NCBI RefSeq assembly: GCF_958298935.1
Contig: NC_084925.1
Span: forward strand, 13,327,001 to 13,391,000
Reading direction: 5' to 3'
Source of the DNA: Phragmites australis
Lineage: Eukaryota; Streptophyta; Magnoliopsida; Poales; Poaceae
Length of the DNA stretch: 64,000 nucleotides
Below the pieces are notes generated by a model, which saw only the letters and a program-made list of their open reading frames with translations, was not told where the DNA came from and made no database searches. The position numbers and the translations under genes are program-made. Shown here one piece after another: positions 45,820-55,952 of this stretch (positions are counted from its first letter, which is position 1; each line of letters begins with the position of its first letter).

Positions 45820-47700
45820 ACTTTCTCCCCCTTGATTATAAGGCTAACATCATAAGCCCACTCTTAATGAAATAGAACACCAAGGCAAAGTGTTGCAGCG
45901 GCTAATAAAATACCATTGAAACCCAAATACCTATAGTACACTACATCTCAAAATGGAAATTCGTTATGCTTAATGGGAGTTGGTTTGCTTAATGGTCCTC
46001 TTAATTCAGAATCATAGTCTTTCCAATAACCCCATGCCAGCAACATGATCATGAAAGATATGGGGTGGTAAGTCTTTAGTGAGCGGATTCGTAAGCATTG
46101 ACTTAGTACTTATATGCTTGACACTTATTGTTTGATCGTGGATTCTATCTTTCACAACATGATACTTAATGTTGATGTGTTTGGCAGCACAATTTGACTT
46201 GTTGTTACTCGTATAGAAAACTACGGGTTAATTATCGTAGTATAATGTAAGTGGCTTTGAAATACTATCGACTACTCTTAATCCCAGGATAAAATTCTTT
46301 AGCCATACAGCCTACCCAGTAGCCTCATAATATGCTACAAACTCAGCTTGCATCATTGACAATACCTTCAGTGTCTGTTTGGAGCTTTTCCACAAGATAA
46401 CTCCTCCAGCGAGGGTGAAGATATAACCTGACATGAATTTTTTAGTATCCACACACCCCGCAAAGTCTACATCCAAATAGCCAATAGCTTTGAGGTTATC
46501 AGATTTTCTAAATATGAGCATGTAATTCTTAGTGCATTGCAAATAGCGAAGGACTTTCTTAACGGCTTTCTAGTGGTCCAGTCTTGGATTTGACTGATAT
46601 CTGCCAAGCATCCTGGTCACAAAAGGCTAAGTCAAGGCGCCTACATACTTGATCATACATAATGCTTACGACAATTGAAACATAAGTAACCAACTTCATC
46701 TGATTAGTTTCATACTGGTTCCTTGAACATTGAAATGTCCCGAACTTATCGCCTTTAACAATAGGAGTAGGCATGGAAGAGTACTTATGCATATTGTATT
46801 TCTTTAGTATTCTATCAATGTATGCCTTTTGAGACAAACCTAATACTCCTTTGGACCAATCTCAATGAATCTCAATGCCAAGAATGTAAGAAACTTTATC
46901 GAGATCCTTCGTATCAAAATTAGTGGAAAGAAATATCTTGGTCTCAAACAGCATATCCTTATCATTGCTGGCTAATAAGATATCATTCACATAAAGAACT
47001 AAGATTGTGAATTCCCCCCTTTAAAATTTACATAAATGCATTTATCAACTTTATTTTCTTTAAAGCCAAAAGTTTTAATAACTTTATCAAACTTGAGATA
47101 CCACTGCCTCGATACTTGCTTTAGACCATAAATTGATTTTTTAAGGTAACATCCCAAATGTTCCTTGCCTTCCATGACAACACATTCTGGTTCAGTCATG
47201 TAAACATTTTCTTTCAAGTCACCATTAAGAAATGTCATCTTTACATCCATCTGATACAACTAAATCATAATGCACTACAAGTGCCATAATTATTCTGAAA
47301 GAATCTTTACTTGATACTAGAGAGAAATTTTCATTATAGTCGATCCCTTCTCTTTACGAGAAGCCCTTAGCTACGAGCCTGGTTTTGAACCTTTCGATGT
47401 TCTTCTTAGAGTCATGCTTAGTTTTGTAGACACATTTACAGACTACTGTTTTGGCTTCGTCAGGGATTTCTACTAGGTCATATACATCATTATCACTCAT
47501 AGACTTCAATTCATCCTTCATGGAATTAAACCACTCAGGCAAATGCTCACTCATCATTGTCTCTTTATATGAGTTAGGATCTTCTTCCTTCCCTATGTCA
47601 TTAATATCCTCATTCATGTAGACAACATAATTATTTGACATGGTAGGTCTCTCATGCTGTGATCTCCTAATCAATTCGTTAGGCACTATAGGACCAGGAC
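45820..47700 (-). pseudogene. Copia reverse transcriptase and RNase H, catalytic Asp lost
   Basis: RT opens at 47686 (EHLPEWFNSMKDELKSMSDN, then KTKHDSKKNIERFKTRLVAKG) and continues at 47259-46999 (MYQMDVKMTFLNGDLKENVY, KKSIYGLKQVSRQWY). The catalytic YVDD reads YVND at 46993-46982, a GAT-to-AAT change. Then come SQKAYIDRILKKYNMHK (46837) and RNase H (46542-46312: IGYLDVDFAGCVDTKKFMSG, YIFTLAGGVILWKS, QAEFVAYYEATG). Stops and frameshifts separate the blocks. The order after integrase defines Ty1/copia. The lineage is uncertain. Confidence 0.85.
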
Positions 47701-48860
47701 TGGGTACTGTAGGGACTATTGAGGCTCATCCTTAGGTGCATCATTAGGAATTTCAGAGGCCTCAACAGGGGTGCACTGACATTAGTTTCTATGGAAGGTA
47801 CAACGACCTAGGGCAAAGGGATGTAGGGCTCTTGGATCAGTGGTGTAGAAACATAAAACCGCTATTTCTCGAGATCAACTTCCCTAGGCTCTAGATCCCC
47901 ATTCTCAAGAAATACAGTGTGTCTTGTTTCAACGAATTTAGTGATCCTACCTGGACAGTAAAAGCGATACCCATTCGATCTCTCGGAATACCTGATAAAG
48001 TAACAACTAACTATCTTAGAATCTAATTTCCTAATATGTGGATTCAAAACTTTAGCTTCAGCTACACAGACCCACACACAAAAATACTTCAAAGAGGGCT
48101 TTCTACCAATCCATAATCCGTAAGGTGCTTTTACAACTGATTTATTGGGAACCCTATTAAGAATGTGCAAGACTATCTTAAGTGCATCTATCCACAGTCT
48201 AACTGGTAAACTAGAATAGTTGAGCATACTTCACACTATGTCTATAAGCATGCAGTTGCATCGCTAAACTATCCCGTTCTATTGAGGTTCACCAGGTGTA
48301 GAATATTAGGCTACTATGTCATTTTCTGAAGGAATCTGGCAAAGGGACCATATGTCATTTTCTGAAGGAATCTGGCAAAGGGACCAAGAGTTTTCCTGTA
48401 AGGGGCATGTCTCCCATAATACTCTCCCCCATGATCTGATCTCACTATTTTAATCTTTAGGTTGTGCTAATTTTCTACTTCAGCCTTAAATATTTTGAAT
48501 TTGTCGAGAAACTCAGATCGATCTTTAATATGGTAGATATAGTAGTAAGGAGAGAAGTCGTCAGTGAAGGTAATGAATGAATCAAAACCATCCACTCATA
48601 TCACTCGAAAAGGACCACATATATCTGTGTGAATTAATTCTAATAATTTTGTGCTCCGAGTGGCCCCCTTCTTTATTTGTTTAACATATTTTTCTTTAAT
48701 GTAATCTATGCAGTGGTCAGAATCGGAGAAGTCTAAGGGTTGGAGAATCTCTTCCTTAATAAGATGCTCCATTCTCACCCTCAAAATGTGGCCTAAACAA
48801 CAATGCCGTAGTTTCGAAGAAGTCACATTAAATGCACTTCTCTTTTTCATATGGACACAG
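47701..48860 (-). pseudogene. Copia integrase, broken
   Basis: The GAG-pre-integrase/zinc part at 48850-48596 has LRHCCLGHIL, HCIDYIKEKYVKQIKK and LELIHTDICGPF, the start of the catalytic core with its first Asp. The core and C-terminus at 48227-47862 include [40 protein letters not shown] and [20 protein letters not shown]. Near 48330-48390 a segment of about 40 bp (atgtcattttctgaaggaat) is tandemly duplicated. The frame is broken between blocks. Confidence 0.8.
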
Positions 48861-50130
48861 AAGATTTATTAAGAGGAAGAATATAAAGTTTGTCTTGTCA
48901 GATGGCAAGACCAATAACATCTGAATTAAACTTAAGAATACACTTATTGTCTCCAAAATTACAGAGAAACCCATCATCATCTAACATCGAAACTGAAATG
49001 AGATTCTTCCTCATGGAAGGAACATAAACTACATTATTCTGTTTAAGAGTGAAGCCACTATCAAAAACTAATGGAAGGGATCCAACAGCTTCAACTTTAA
49101 CTTCCTTCCCATTGGCTACTCTAAGACTTTGCTCTCCCTTTTCTAATGTTCTCGCGGTAAGGAATCCCTGTAAGGAGTTGGTAACATACATAGTGGCACC
49201 AAAGTCAATCCACCATGAATTAAGGGAGAAATCAACATAATGAGATTCATCAATGAAAGTTATTAATTATTACCCTTCGTTGCGAGCCACTTCAGGAAAC
49301 CAACGCATTCTTTCTGGTAGGTCCTTCTTGTGGCAGAAGTGGCATCCGTCATCCTTAGGTTCTTGAGAGGCAGGAGCAGAAGGAGCAGTGCCTTGGGTGC
49401 CCCTTGCGCTGCTTTGTTGTGCTTAACGATAAAATGCAACTTCTTCTTAGAGTTGAAATCTCCTTGAAATTTCCATTTGTTCCTAGGGCTGCTAACTTGA
49501 TTAACAAAATGTTTCTTTACAGCCCTCATCCTCTCTTCCTCTTGGGCACACATCGCGACCAAGTCGCTCATGATCAATTTCTCCTTCTAAGTATTATAGT
49601 TAATCTTAAAGGGAGAAAACTCAGGAGGGAGATATGTCGTAATGAAATGGACAAGGAAACCATCAGAGATTTTTATTTTCATGCTCTTTAGTTTGGCAGC
49701 CATGTAGTCATCATCTTGATGTGTTCTCTTATGCCACCAGACCCATAATTGTATTTAGTGTTGAAGAGCTTCTAAATCAATGTACCGGCATAAATCTTGG
49801 AGGTGCCTTTGAATTTCTCCTTGACGGATATCAAGTACGCCTTAGATTTTTCTGAAGTTGGGATTGCTCCCATTATAGCTTCCGATATCGAGTTCCTCAT
49901 TATCATAAGAGACAAGCGGTTGGACCGCTCCCACTTCTTAGAAAGTCATCATAAGTTTTCTTTAGTTCATCATAATTCTTCACGCCAATGGTGGGATCAG
50001 TGGGAGCATCAACTCTAAGTGCATAGTCAAGATCCAAAACTACAAGGACAACAGTCACCTTAGCTTTCCAAGCGAGAAAGTTATTCACTGTAAGTTGCTC
50101 TATATCGTCAATTGTGATGGCAACAGAGAA
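48861..50130 (-). pseudogene. Copia gag and protease, active site altered
   Basis: Gag starts near 50130 (AITIDDIEQLTV, then NNFLAWKAKVTVVLVVLDLD, DYALRVDAPTDPTIG) and ends with a CHFCHKKD zinc-knuckle remnant near 49340. The protease reads NSWWIDFGATMYVTNSLQGF (49230-49170): D-F-G replaces the usual D-S-G (about 49192-49212). PSMRKNLISVSMLDDDGFLC follows. Together with the plus Tekay-like element, two unrelated proteases here show the same Ser-to-Phe change. Confidence 0.8.
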
Positions 50131-50805
50131 AGTGTTAAGTGCTGAAAAGAAAAGTTTGTCCAGATTAGAAATTTATCATGAATAAATTTGCACGAAAATA
50201 ACCCTACATTGGTTTAATTAAAATCATGCAAAAATTAAAATTAAAACTCTAATCTGCATCATCATTGGGTAGAAAATGAAAAAGAATTGAAACTAACACA
50301 TAAAATAATGCATAATTACAGTCAACTTTGATTAGAAAGTAATTATGAACCTACATAAATTGATCATAAAATTCTTTGAAAAATCTTCCCATTGGTTCCA
50401 ATTCATCTAGAGAATTAATCGTATAAGGCTATAATCCAGTGCATAAATAGTTAAACATTAAAAATTCATTGGATAAACATTAGAAAATGTAAAAGCCCAA
50501 AACTTAAAAAAATGGCCCAATCAGCCTATTCAGTTGCCTGGCCCAGAAATTTGCGCACACTTGTGCGTGGCCCACAACGCGAATGGTGGTCCGAAGCCAG
50601 CCCAGTCTACCAGCTCGAACGTTGCACGATCCCAGTCGTTCACCGCGATTGACGGCTTGCCGTGCTCCTCACTGGAACAAAACTGCGCCGGCCACAAAAA
50701 CCTAACCCTAAGCTTCAATCCTCTCCATCTCCTCTGAGAAATCCGCGCAATTGGGAGAGGAAAAGCGACCGTGGGTCCGAGAGCACCGGCGACACTCATC
50801 GCTAG

Positions 50806-50861
<56 letters not shown>

Positions 50862-51665
50862 AAGAGAGGAAATAAGAAAAGGGTGATGCTATAAGCCTAC
50901 CTGCCAAAGCGCGCCACGATCGGTTGGAGCTGTGGTGTTGCCCGTGTTGATGACGTGCGTGGCAAGAAGAAGTGCTTGGCGCTAAAGCCCTGACATGCAC
51001 ATACAAGATAGAGACGTGAGCTTCTGAGGAAGATCCGTATGCAAGGAGATGGCTGAGACGGAGGATCCGCGCGCGACCAAGGGATAGGAGGGGTGATCTC
51101 GCTACAGAAGAAGAGCATGAAGCGCCGATGGGTGTGATAGCGATGAAGTGCGCCCCAAAAACCGTGAGTCCCCCATTCTATCTTGATTTAGGGTTCCAAT
51201 AGGTTTTTCAGTTTAGGCTTTTAGGATTGTGGTAAAGGGCTCAGATTTTGGATTGGGGAATTTTTCTTAGGTTTTTCATTAGGGTTCTTTCGGATTTCCC
51301 AAATTTCCCTTCTTTTAAGTGCTACCCGAGACTTATACATGCCCTAAGGCCCTCAAACCAATCCGAATAGCACACATGAACACACATATAAGCAAAAATT
51401 ACATCTAATTCGAGCCTTAAAACCCGCAATTCATGAACTTGTGATCTAATTCGACACTAATTGGGGCTAAGTAAGATTAAAAATTGGTCAAACCGAGACA
51501 TAAACACCCCGAAGACATAATCCGAGCCTAATGTGAACTTAAAACACATAATTGATAGCTATTGATGTGAACCGAAACTAATTAGGCCCATTTGATCATA
51601 AAATGACCTCAACCAAACACAATCTAACATAATTAAGGTCTAATGGGCTTGATTAGAGACAGGTT
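50131..51665 (-). other. Copia leader between primer site and gag
   Basis: An untranslated leader on the minus strand: AT-rich flanks around a GC-rich core (50530-51130) with an uninterrupted GA microsatellite at about 50808-50858. A 158-codon minus frame (51006-50530) spans the microsatellite and is probably chance, since the GA run gives a serine-leucine stretch. Confidence 0.5.
50808..50858 (+). repeat. (GA)n microsatellite, about 25 units
   Basis: An uninterrupted ga/ag dinucleotide run of about 51 bases inside the copia leader, likely variable between individuals. Confidence 0.9.
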
Positions 51666-51666
51666 A

Positions 51667-51678
51667 GGCTCTGATACC
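51667..51678 (-). other. Copia primer binding site, tRNA-Met type
   Basis: The plus strand ggctctgatacc is the complement of the initiator tRNA-Met primer site tggtatcagagcc. It lies a few bases from the LTR end at 51683 and fixes the minus orientation of the copia element. Confidence 0.85.
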
Positions 51679-51682
51679 GAAT

Positions 51683-52170
51683 GTTAGACTTAGGTGTTCA
51701 TCAATTCACAAGCTCTAACATCAAGCACCCATTATTGTGGAAACATGAGGTGTACCTGCGTTCGGTGAGGCCATCTTGGTGATCAGTGAGGAGATGTAGT
51801 CGGTCTAGGCGTAGATGAGTTGGTGTAGATCGTCGATGATGTCATCACCATCATGATATAGATGTACGTGTTGGTAAAGTTACGGTGGAGCCTTAGAGAT
51901 CACCGGTCGTCATCCTGCAAGAGAGGCGTCAGCCTTCCCATGGCCTCTCAGCACTAGATCGATCAAGCGAATAGGGTTTTTAGGGAGAATCTTATCTTAG
52001 CCAATCATTAGATGGTGTGAGACAGTCGGCTCCTCGCTTTTAATGTTGCATGCGCTGGGCCACAGTGGACTGAAACCACGAGTCGGTTTAGTCACCCCTG
52101 ATCGATCAGGCGCGTAGTGGAGTCAAACTCTCTCAGGAATAGGGCATTGGTTAGCCCGAGATCAACACCA
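51683..52170 (-). repeat. Copia 5' LTR, about 488 bp
   Basis: The plus strand begins tgttagactt next to the primer site and ends atcaacacca at 52170, giving a minus-strand LTR TGGTGTTGAT...TCTAACA. Its right 200 bases match the partial LTR at 45617-45819. The target duplication cannot be tested because the other LTR has lost its outer end. Confidence 0.75.
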
Positions 52171-52404
52171 ACACCGGCATTATCTCTAGCAGTGGCTCTG
52201 AGCTGGTCTGTTCTCCCATCACCCCATAAACATGATGCCTAGCTTTATTTGGCAGAATTGTCTTGATATTTTGTTGAGAATCTGTTTGGATGACTTGAAA
52301 TCCTTGGTTCAGATCACGGCATTCTGTTATTGATTTGTGGTTTGCTCACTTCAGTTTGGTCCTTAATTCAGTGCTGCTGACGCCATTTTTGGTTTGTGCT
52401 CTAG
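52171..52404 (+). other. Remaining part of intron 1 of the GDSL lipase relic
   Basis: AT- and T-rich sequence ending in a good 3' splice site (tttgtgctctag) before the second exon. The first exon, with the GDS motif, is not found in this window; the copia element is inserted on that side. Confidence 0.5.
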
Positions 52405-54600
52405 GGGATGCATGTGTCGCTGACCCAACAGGTGCAGCAGGTCGAGGACACATACGAGCAGCTGTCACTGGCTCTCGGGGAGGCGGCGGCAGCCAACCTG
52501 TTCAGCAGGTCGGTGTTTTTTGTCTCGATCGGGAGAAACAACTTCATCCATTACCATCTGCGCAATGTGTCGGGTGTCCAGATGCGTTACCTACAACGGG
52601 AGTTCAATCAGCTCCTTGTCAACACAGTGAGGCAGGAAATCAAGGTGTGCTTCTTGTTCTCTAGTTAGTTTAACTTGATGTTACGGTTTAACTTGGTGGA
52701 GCTACACCATTTATAGTTAGGGATCTTGACGCATGAAGTACTTTTACTTGCAATTGGTTCATAATGATTTCGTGCTTTAAGGGGTTGCTCCCACAGTTAC
52801 CTATTATCTATTGCAGTTCTAAAGTCTGAACCAAGGAGTGAACGGAGAGTTCTCTGTAGTTAGGGCTTGTGTTTGAGGAACATACTTGTCCATGTGGGAA
52901 CTGTATGCATTTGTAATTCTAGAAAGCAAACCAATCTGACCACAGGAAAGGGATTAACCTAATAGATATTAATATATCTTGATTTGTAGCAGTTCTGGGA
53001 TGTAAGTTCTTTACCTTTTCTTGTGTATATCACTGGTTCTTATTTTCAAATTTGAGTTTGTGCTCAAGTAAGCACCATTAGTTTTGCACATGTTCATCTT
53101 AAGTTTTATGGCAATTGAATAGGTACTAGAATGCAAATATATCAAACTGTCGTCAGTTGGAGCACTTTGATCAAATAATAAATTCAATTGATTGAAACAG
53201 TTATCCTGAGTATGCTAGTGGTAACGACCTATAATTGATACCGATTATGTCTTGGACTAAATGCGTGTTTGATTCACTGAAGTGCTCACTTATATTTGGA
53301 GAAGTTGTACTGCCTTCCAGTTTGGAAGTCCACGTTAAATGTATTCTACTTTGAGCTCAACTGGTGGAAGGTGGAAGAGCTTGCACATCTATCATTCTGT
53401 ACTCATGACATGACTATGACATAGCACGATTCTCTAAATTCATGTTCATGTTTAATTTGATTCTCAATGCCTAGTTTGTCTCCATCGATGAATCTTAAAC
53501 TAAACATGTGATGACATGTGTTGATTGTAGATGTGCATGCCATGAAACTTGTGTATTGTCTAACATCAAAGAGTAAAAATGTAAATGCCGATACAAGTGG
53601 CAGTTAATTGCTTCATTTTTAAGATTATAAAACATTCATAGATTAACGGGAACTATGCATTTTTGAAACTTTATCTTATGTTCTCGACTTGTTACATTAT
53701 CTGAGTAACTTATGATATACTCCATCCATTTCTAAATAGATGTCGTTTTAGGAATTTAGTTTTGTTCTTAAATAGATGTTGTTTTAGGTTTTCTAGGTGG
53801 TGTTTTTCTAAAGAGCTCCTATTAAAAGCTATTAAAAGTTGGAGTTGAAAGTGAATGAGTTTGGTGGATTGTGTGCTATTAATTGAAAGTGATGGAAGTG
53901 GGAGAATTAATTGTCATCTTGTTTTGTGTGTTGGAGGCAAAACAATCAAAAAAGAACAGAGGGAGTATAGTAATATAGAGTAGTTGTATATCGGCTGCTC
54001 TCTTCTAACAATGATGATATTATCCAGAACTTGTACAACATCAATGTTCGCAAGGTCATACTGATGGACCTACCTCCTGTTGGTTGTGCACCTCATTTCC
54101 TCGAGGAGTATGGCAGTCAAAATGGAGAATGCATTGATTATATCAACAATGTTGTGATTGAGTTCAACCATACCCTGAGTTACATGTCCAGCGAGTTCAT
54201 CCGCCATCACCCGGATTCTATGATCAGTTATTGCGATACTTTCGAGGGGTCTGTGGACATACTAAATAATCGTGACCGCTATGGTGAGCAAATGCATCAT
54301 TAGTACGTTTAGATTACTTGCTGTCCTTAGACAAGCAGCTACATAATAATTAAGTTGCTACAATGTTCAGGTTTTGTCACCACTACTTATGCTTGTCGTG
54401 GGCTGGGCAAGTATGGAGGCTTGATCATGTGTATTCTTCCATAGATGGCATGCAATGACGCATCAAGCCATGTCTGGTGGGACGAATTCCACCCAACAGA
54501 TGCTGTCAACTGAATCCTGGCAGATAATGTGTGGTCTGGTAAGCACACCAAGATGTGCTATCCTATAGACATGCAGGAGATGATAAAACTGAAGCTGTAG
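52405..54600 (+). pseudogene. GDSL esterase/lipase gene, 5'-truncated pseudogene
   Basis: Exons (plus): 52405-52644 (GMHVSLTQQVQQVEDTYEQL, LALGEAAAANLFSRSVFFVS, IGRNNFIHY), 54028-54283 (NLYNINVRKVILMDLPPVGC, EYGSQNGECIDYINNVVIEF, YCDTFEGSVDILNNRDRYG) and 54371-54600 (GFVTTTYACRGLGKYGGLIM, DASSHVWWDEFHPTDAVN). Introns are GT-AG and phases fit. This is the plant GDSL/SGNH lipase pattern; the family hydrolyses lipid esters, usually outside the cell. It is dead: the first exon with the catalytic Ser is missing, the block III Asp of GxND is Asn, and the last exon has TAG after ILP and TGA after AVN. The catalytic D.FHP pair remains. Intron 2 carries a Stowaway MITE. Confidence 0.85.
53720..53965. 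mobile_element. Stowaway-type MITE in the GDSL relic intron
   Basis: 246 bp between TA dinucleotides (53718-53719 and 53966-53967). Ends are CTCCATCCATTTCTAAATAG and, on the other strand, CTCCCTCTGTTC. The CTCCCTCC-type end and TA target are the Stowaway (Tc1/mariner) signature. It has no transposase. Confidence 0.85.
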
Positions 54601-55046
54601 GACCAACTTGAATCTCCATTGCAGTTACTTGCTCAACATACGTGTTTCTTGACAAAGGACCTGTGGGGGTTACACATTGAAATGCATGGCTTGTGAATTA
54701 CAAAGGTTTATACAGATGGACTTGTCAGTTTTATATAGCTCACGTTACATGCAAGTGCGTGCTTGTTCTATGTAAATGCACTGTAAAAGATCTGTATGGT
54801 CATACTGGACATATGCACTGGTGATAATGTGTGGTGAACATGGGAGATGTCAGAAAGGATAGTTCAGTTTTGGACCTGACATGTTTCATTTCTGAATATA
54901 TTCTGACAAAAACTGTCGTCGACTGTAGCTTCTGCTATTGTGCAAAACTGTGCTGGCAAAATATACAACTTTGTACAGTCAACGCAAAGTTGGCCATGGG
55001 ACTCCGGTGACTAGAAGTTTGTTCAAACTAGTGCTCAATGTTACTC
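54601..55046. other. Downstream flank of the GDSL relic
   Basis: Probably the former 3' untranslated region followed by intergenic DNA. No frame or repeat is recognised. Confidence 0.4.
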
Positions 55047-55606
55047 AGGTCTGTTTAGTTAGGCTAAGATTTTTTACCTTTCGGTTAAAAAGCTACTTTT
55101 CTCTTTCTGGCTATTGACTTTTGCAACAAATTTTTAGCTTCTTAGCATATAAAAAGCTAGAAAAACTCATCTCAACCAGCTTCTCAGCTCTTATAGCCTG
55201 TTTGTTTCAGACTGCTTTTGGTTTCTGCTTCTGTCAGAAGCGTAGAAGCTAAAAACTCAAACAGACGGATTTGCTGAAAAATGATATTTGAAAAAGTCAG
55301 AAACCTGCTTCTAAGAAAATAAACTAGAAGCTAGCTGAGAGTAGCTTTTCTGAGAAATTGTGTGCTGAGAAACCAAAAAATTATTATAAAAGTCAAAGGC
55401 TAAATTCAAAAACAGCTTTTCAGAAAATCAAAAGCACAACTTTTCAAAAAAGATAAAAGCAGAAACTCAAACAAATAGACCCTTAGTTTATTTCCTCGTA
55501 AGTCAATTTTTCAACTTTTTAAAAACCAGCTCACCAACTAGGTTATTTGGTTTGACTTCCGACTTCCAAGAAACACAAGCCAAAATAAACCAAACCAAAC
55601 ACAGCC
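55047..55606. mobile_element. Outer MITE, imperfect inverted ends, carrying another MITE
   Basis: The left end aggtctgtttagttaggcta faces the right end, which reads aggctgtgtttggtttggtt on the opposite strand. Removing the inner element at 55194-55482 restores continuous 'cagctcttagttta' text. The class is uncertain (hAT or PIF) because the target duplication is unclear. Confidence 0.55.
55194..55482. mobile_element. Inner Tourist-like MITE with TTA target duplication
   Basis: 289 bp flanked by TTA at 55191-55193 and 55483-55485. The ends are tagcctgtttgtttcag and, opposite strand, gggtctatttgtttgag (12 of 17 matched). A TTA target and GGGCCTGTTTG-like ends fit PIF/Harbinger Tourist MITEs. 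The body is rich in 'agaagc' phrases that pair across the element. Confidence 0.65.
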
Positions 55607-55952
55607 TTAATAATCAGCCACTTCAGATGCCAGTTTTATAACCTCAAGAACCAAAGCAAAAAAACAAAAAGAGGAAGGCCTAGCACTCATCATTCTGACC
55701 CTTACAACCATGTCCTCAAGTGAACCACCAGCTTACAGTATCCTTATGGTTTGTTTCGATGCTAATTTGCGCGCTGTCCTTTGATGTGGGGGCTCTTCAA
55801 AATCCCAGGAGGTTGCTGTTGCTGTACGTCTGAGACTTAGTCATCAGATGCTTTGTGCTGATGAGTAGCAACCTGAGCTAGCAGTGTCCTCACAGCCTGT
55901 CCATGCCCACAGTGAGCAATATAGGATAGAGCATAGGGCGCTTGCAAGGGTG
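55607..55952 (-). other. Probable 3' untranslated region of the CBL gene
   Basis: Non-coding DNA directly downstream of the CBL stop codon (minus strand). No clear poly(A) signal can be singled out. Confidence 0.4.

Noticed and set aside
50808..50858. Possible CRISPR-like or regulatory direct repeat
   Set aside because: A plain GA dinucleotide microsatellite with no spacers.
50530..51006. 158-codon frame with serine-leucine run
   Set aside because: Spans the GA microsatellite in the copia leader; no homology recognised.
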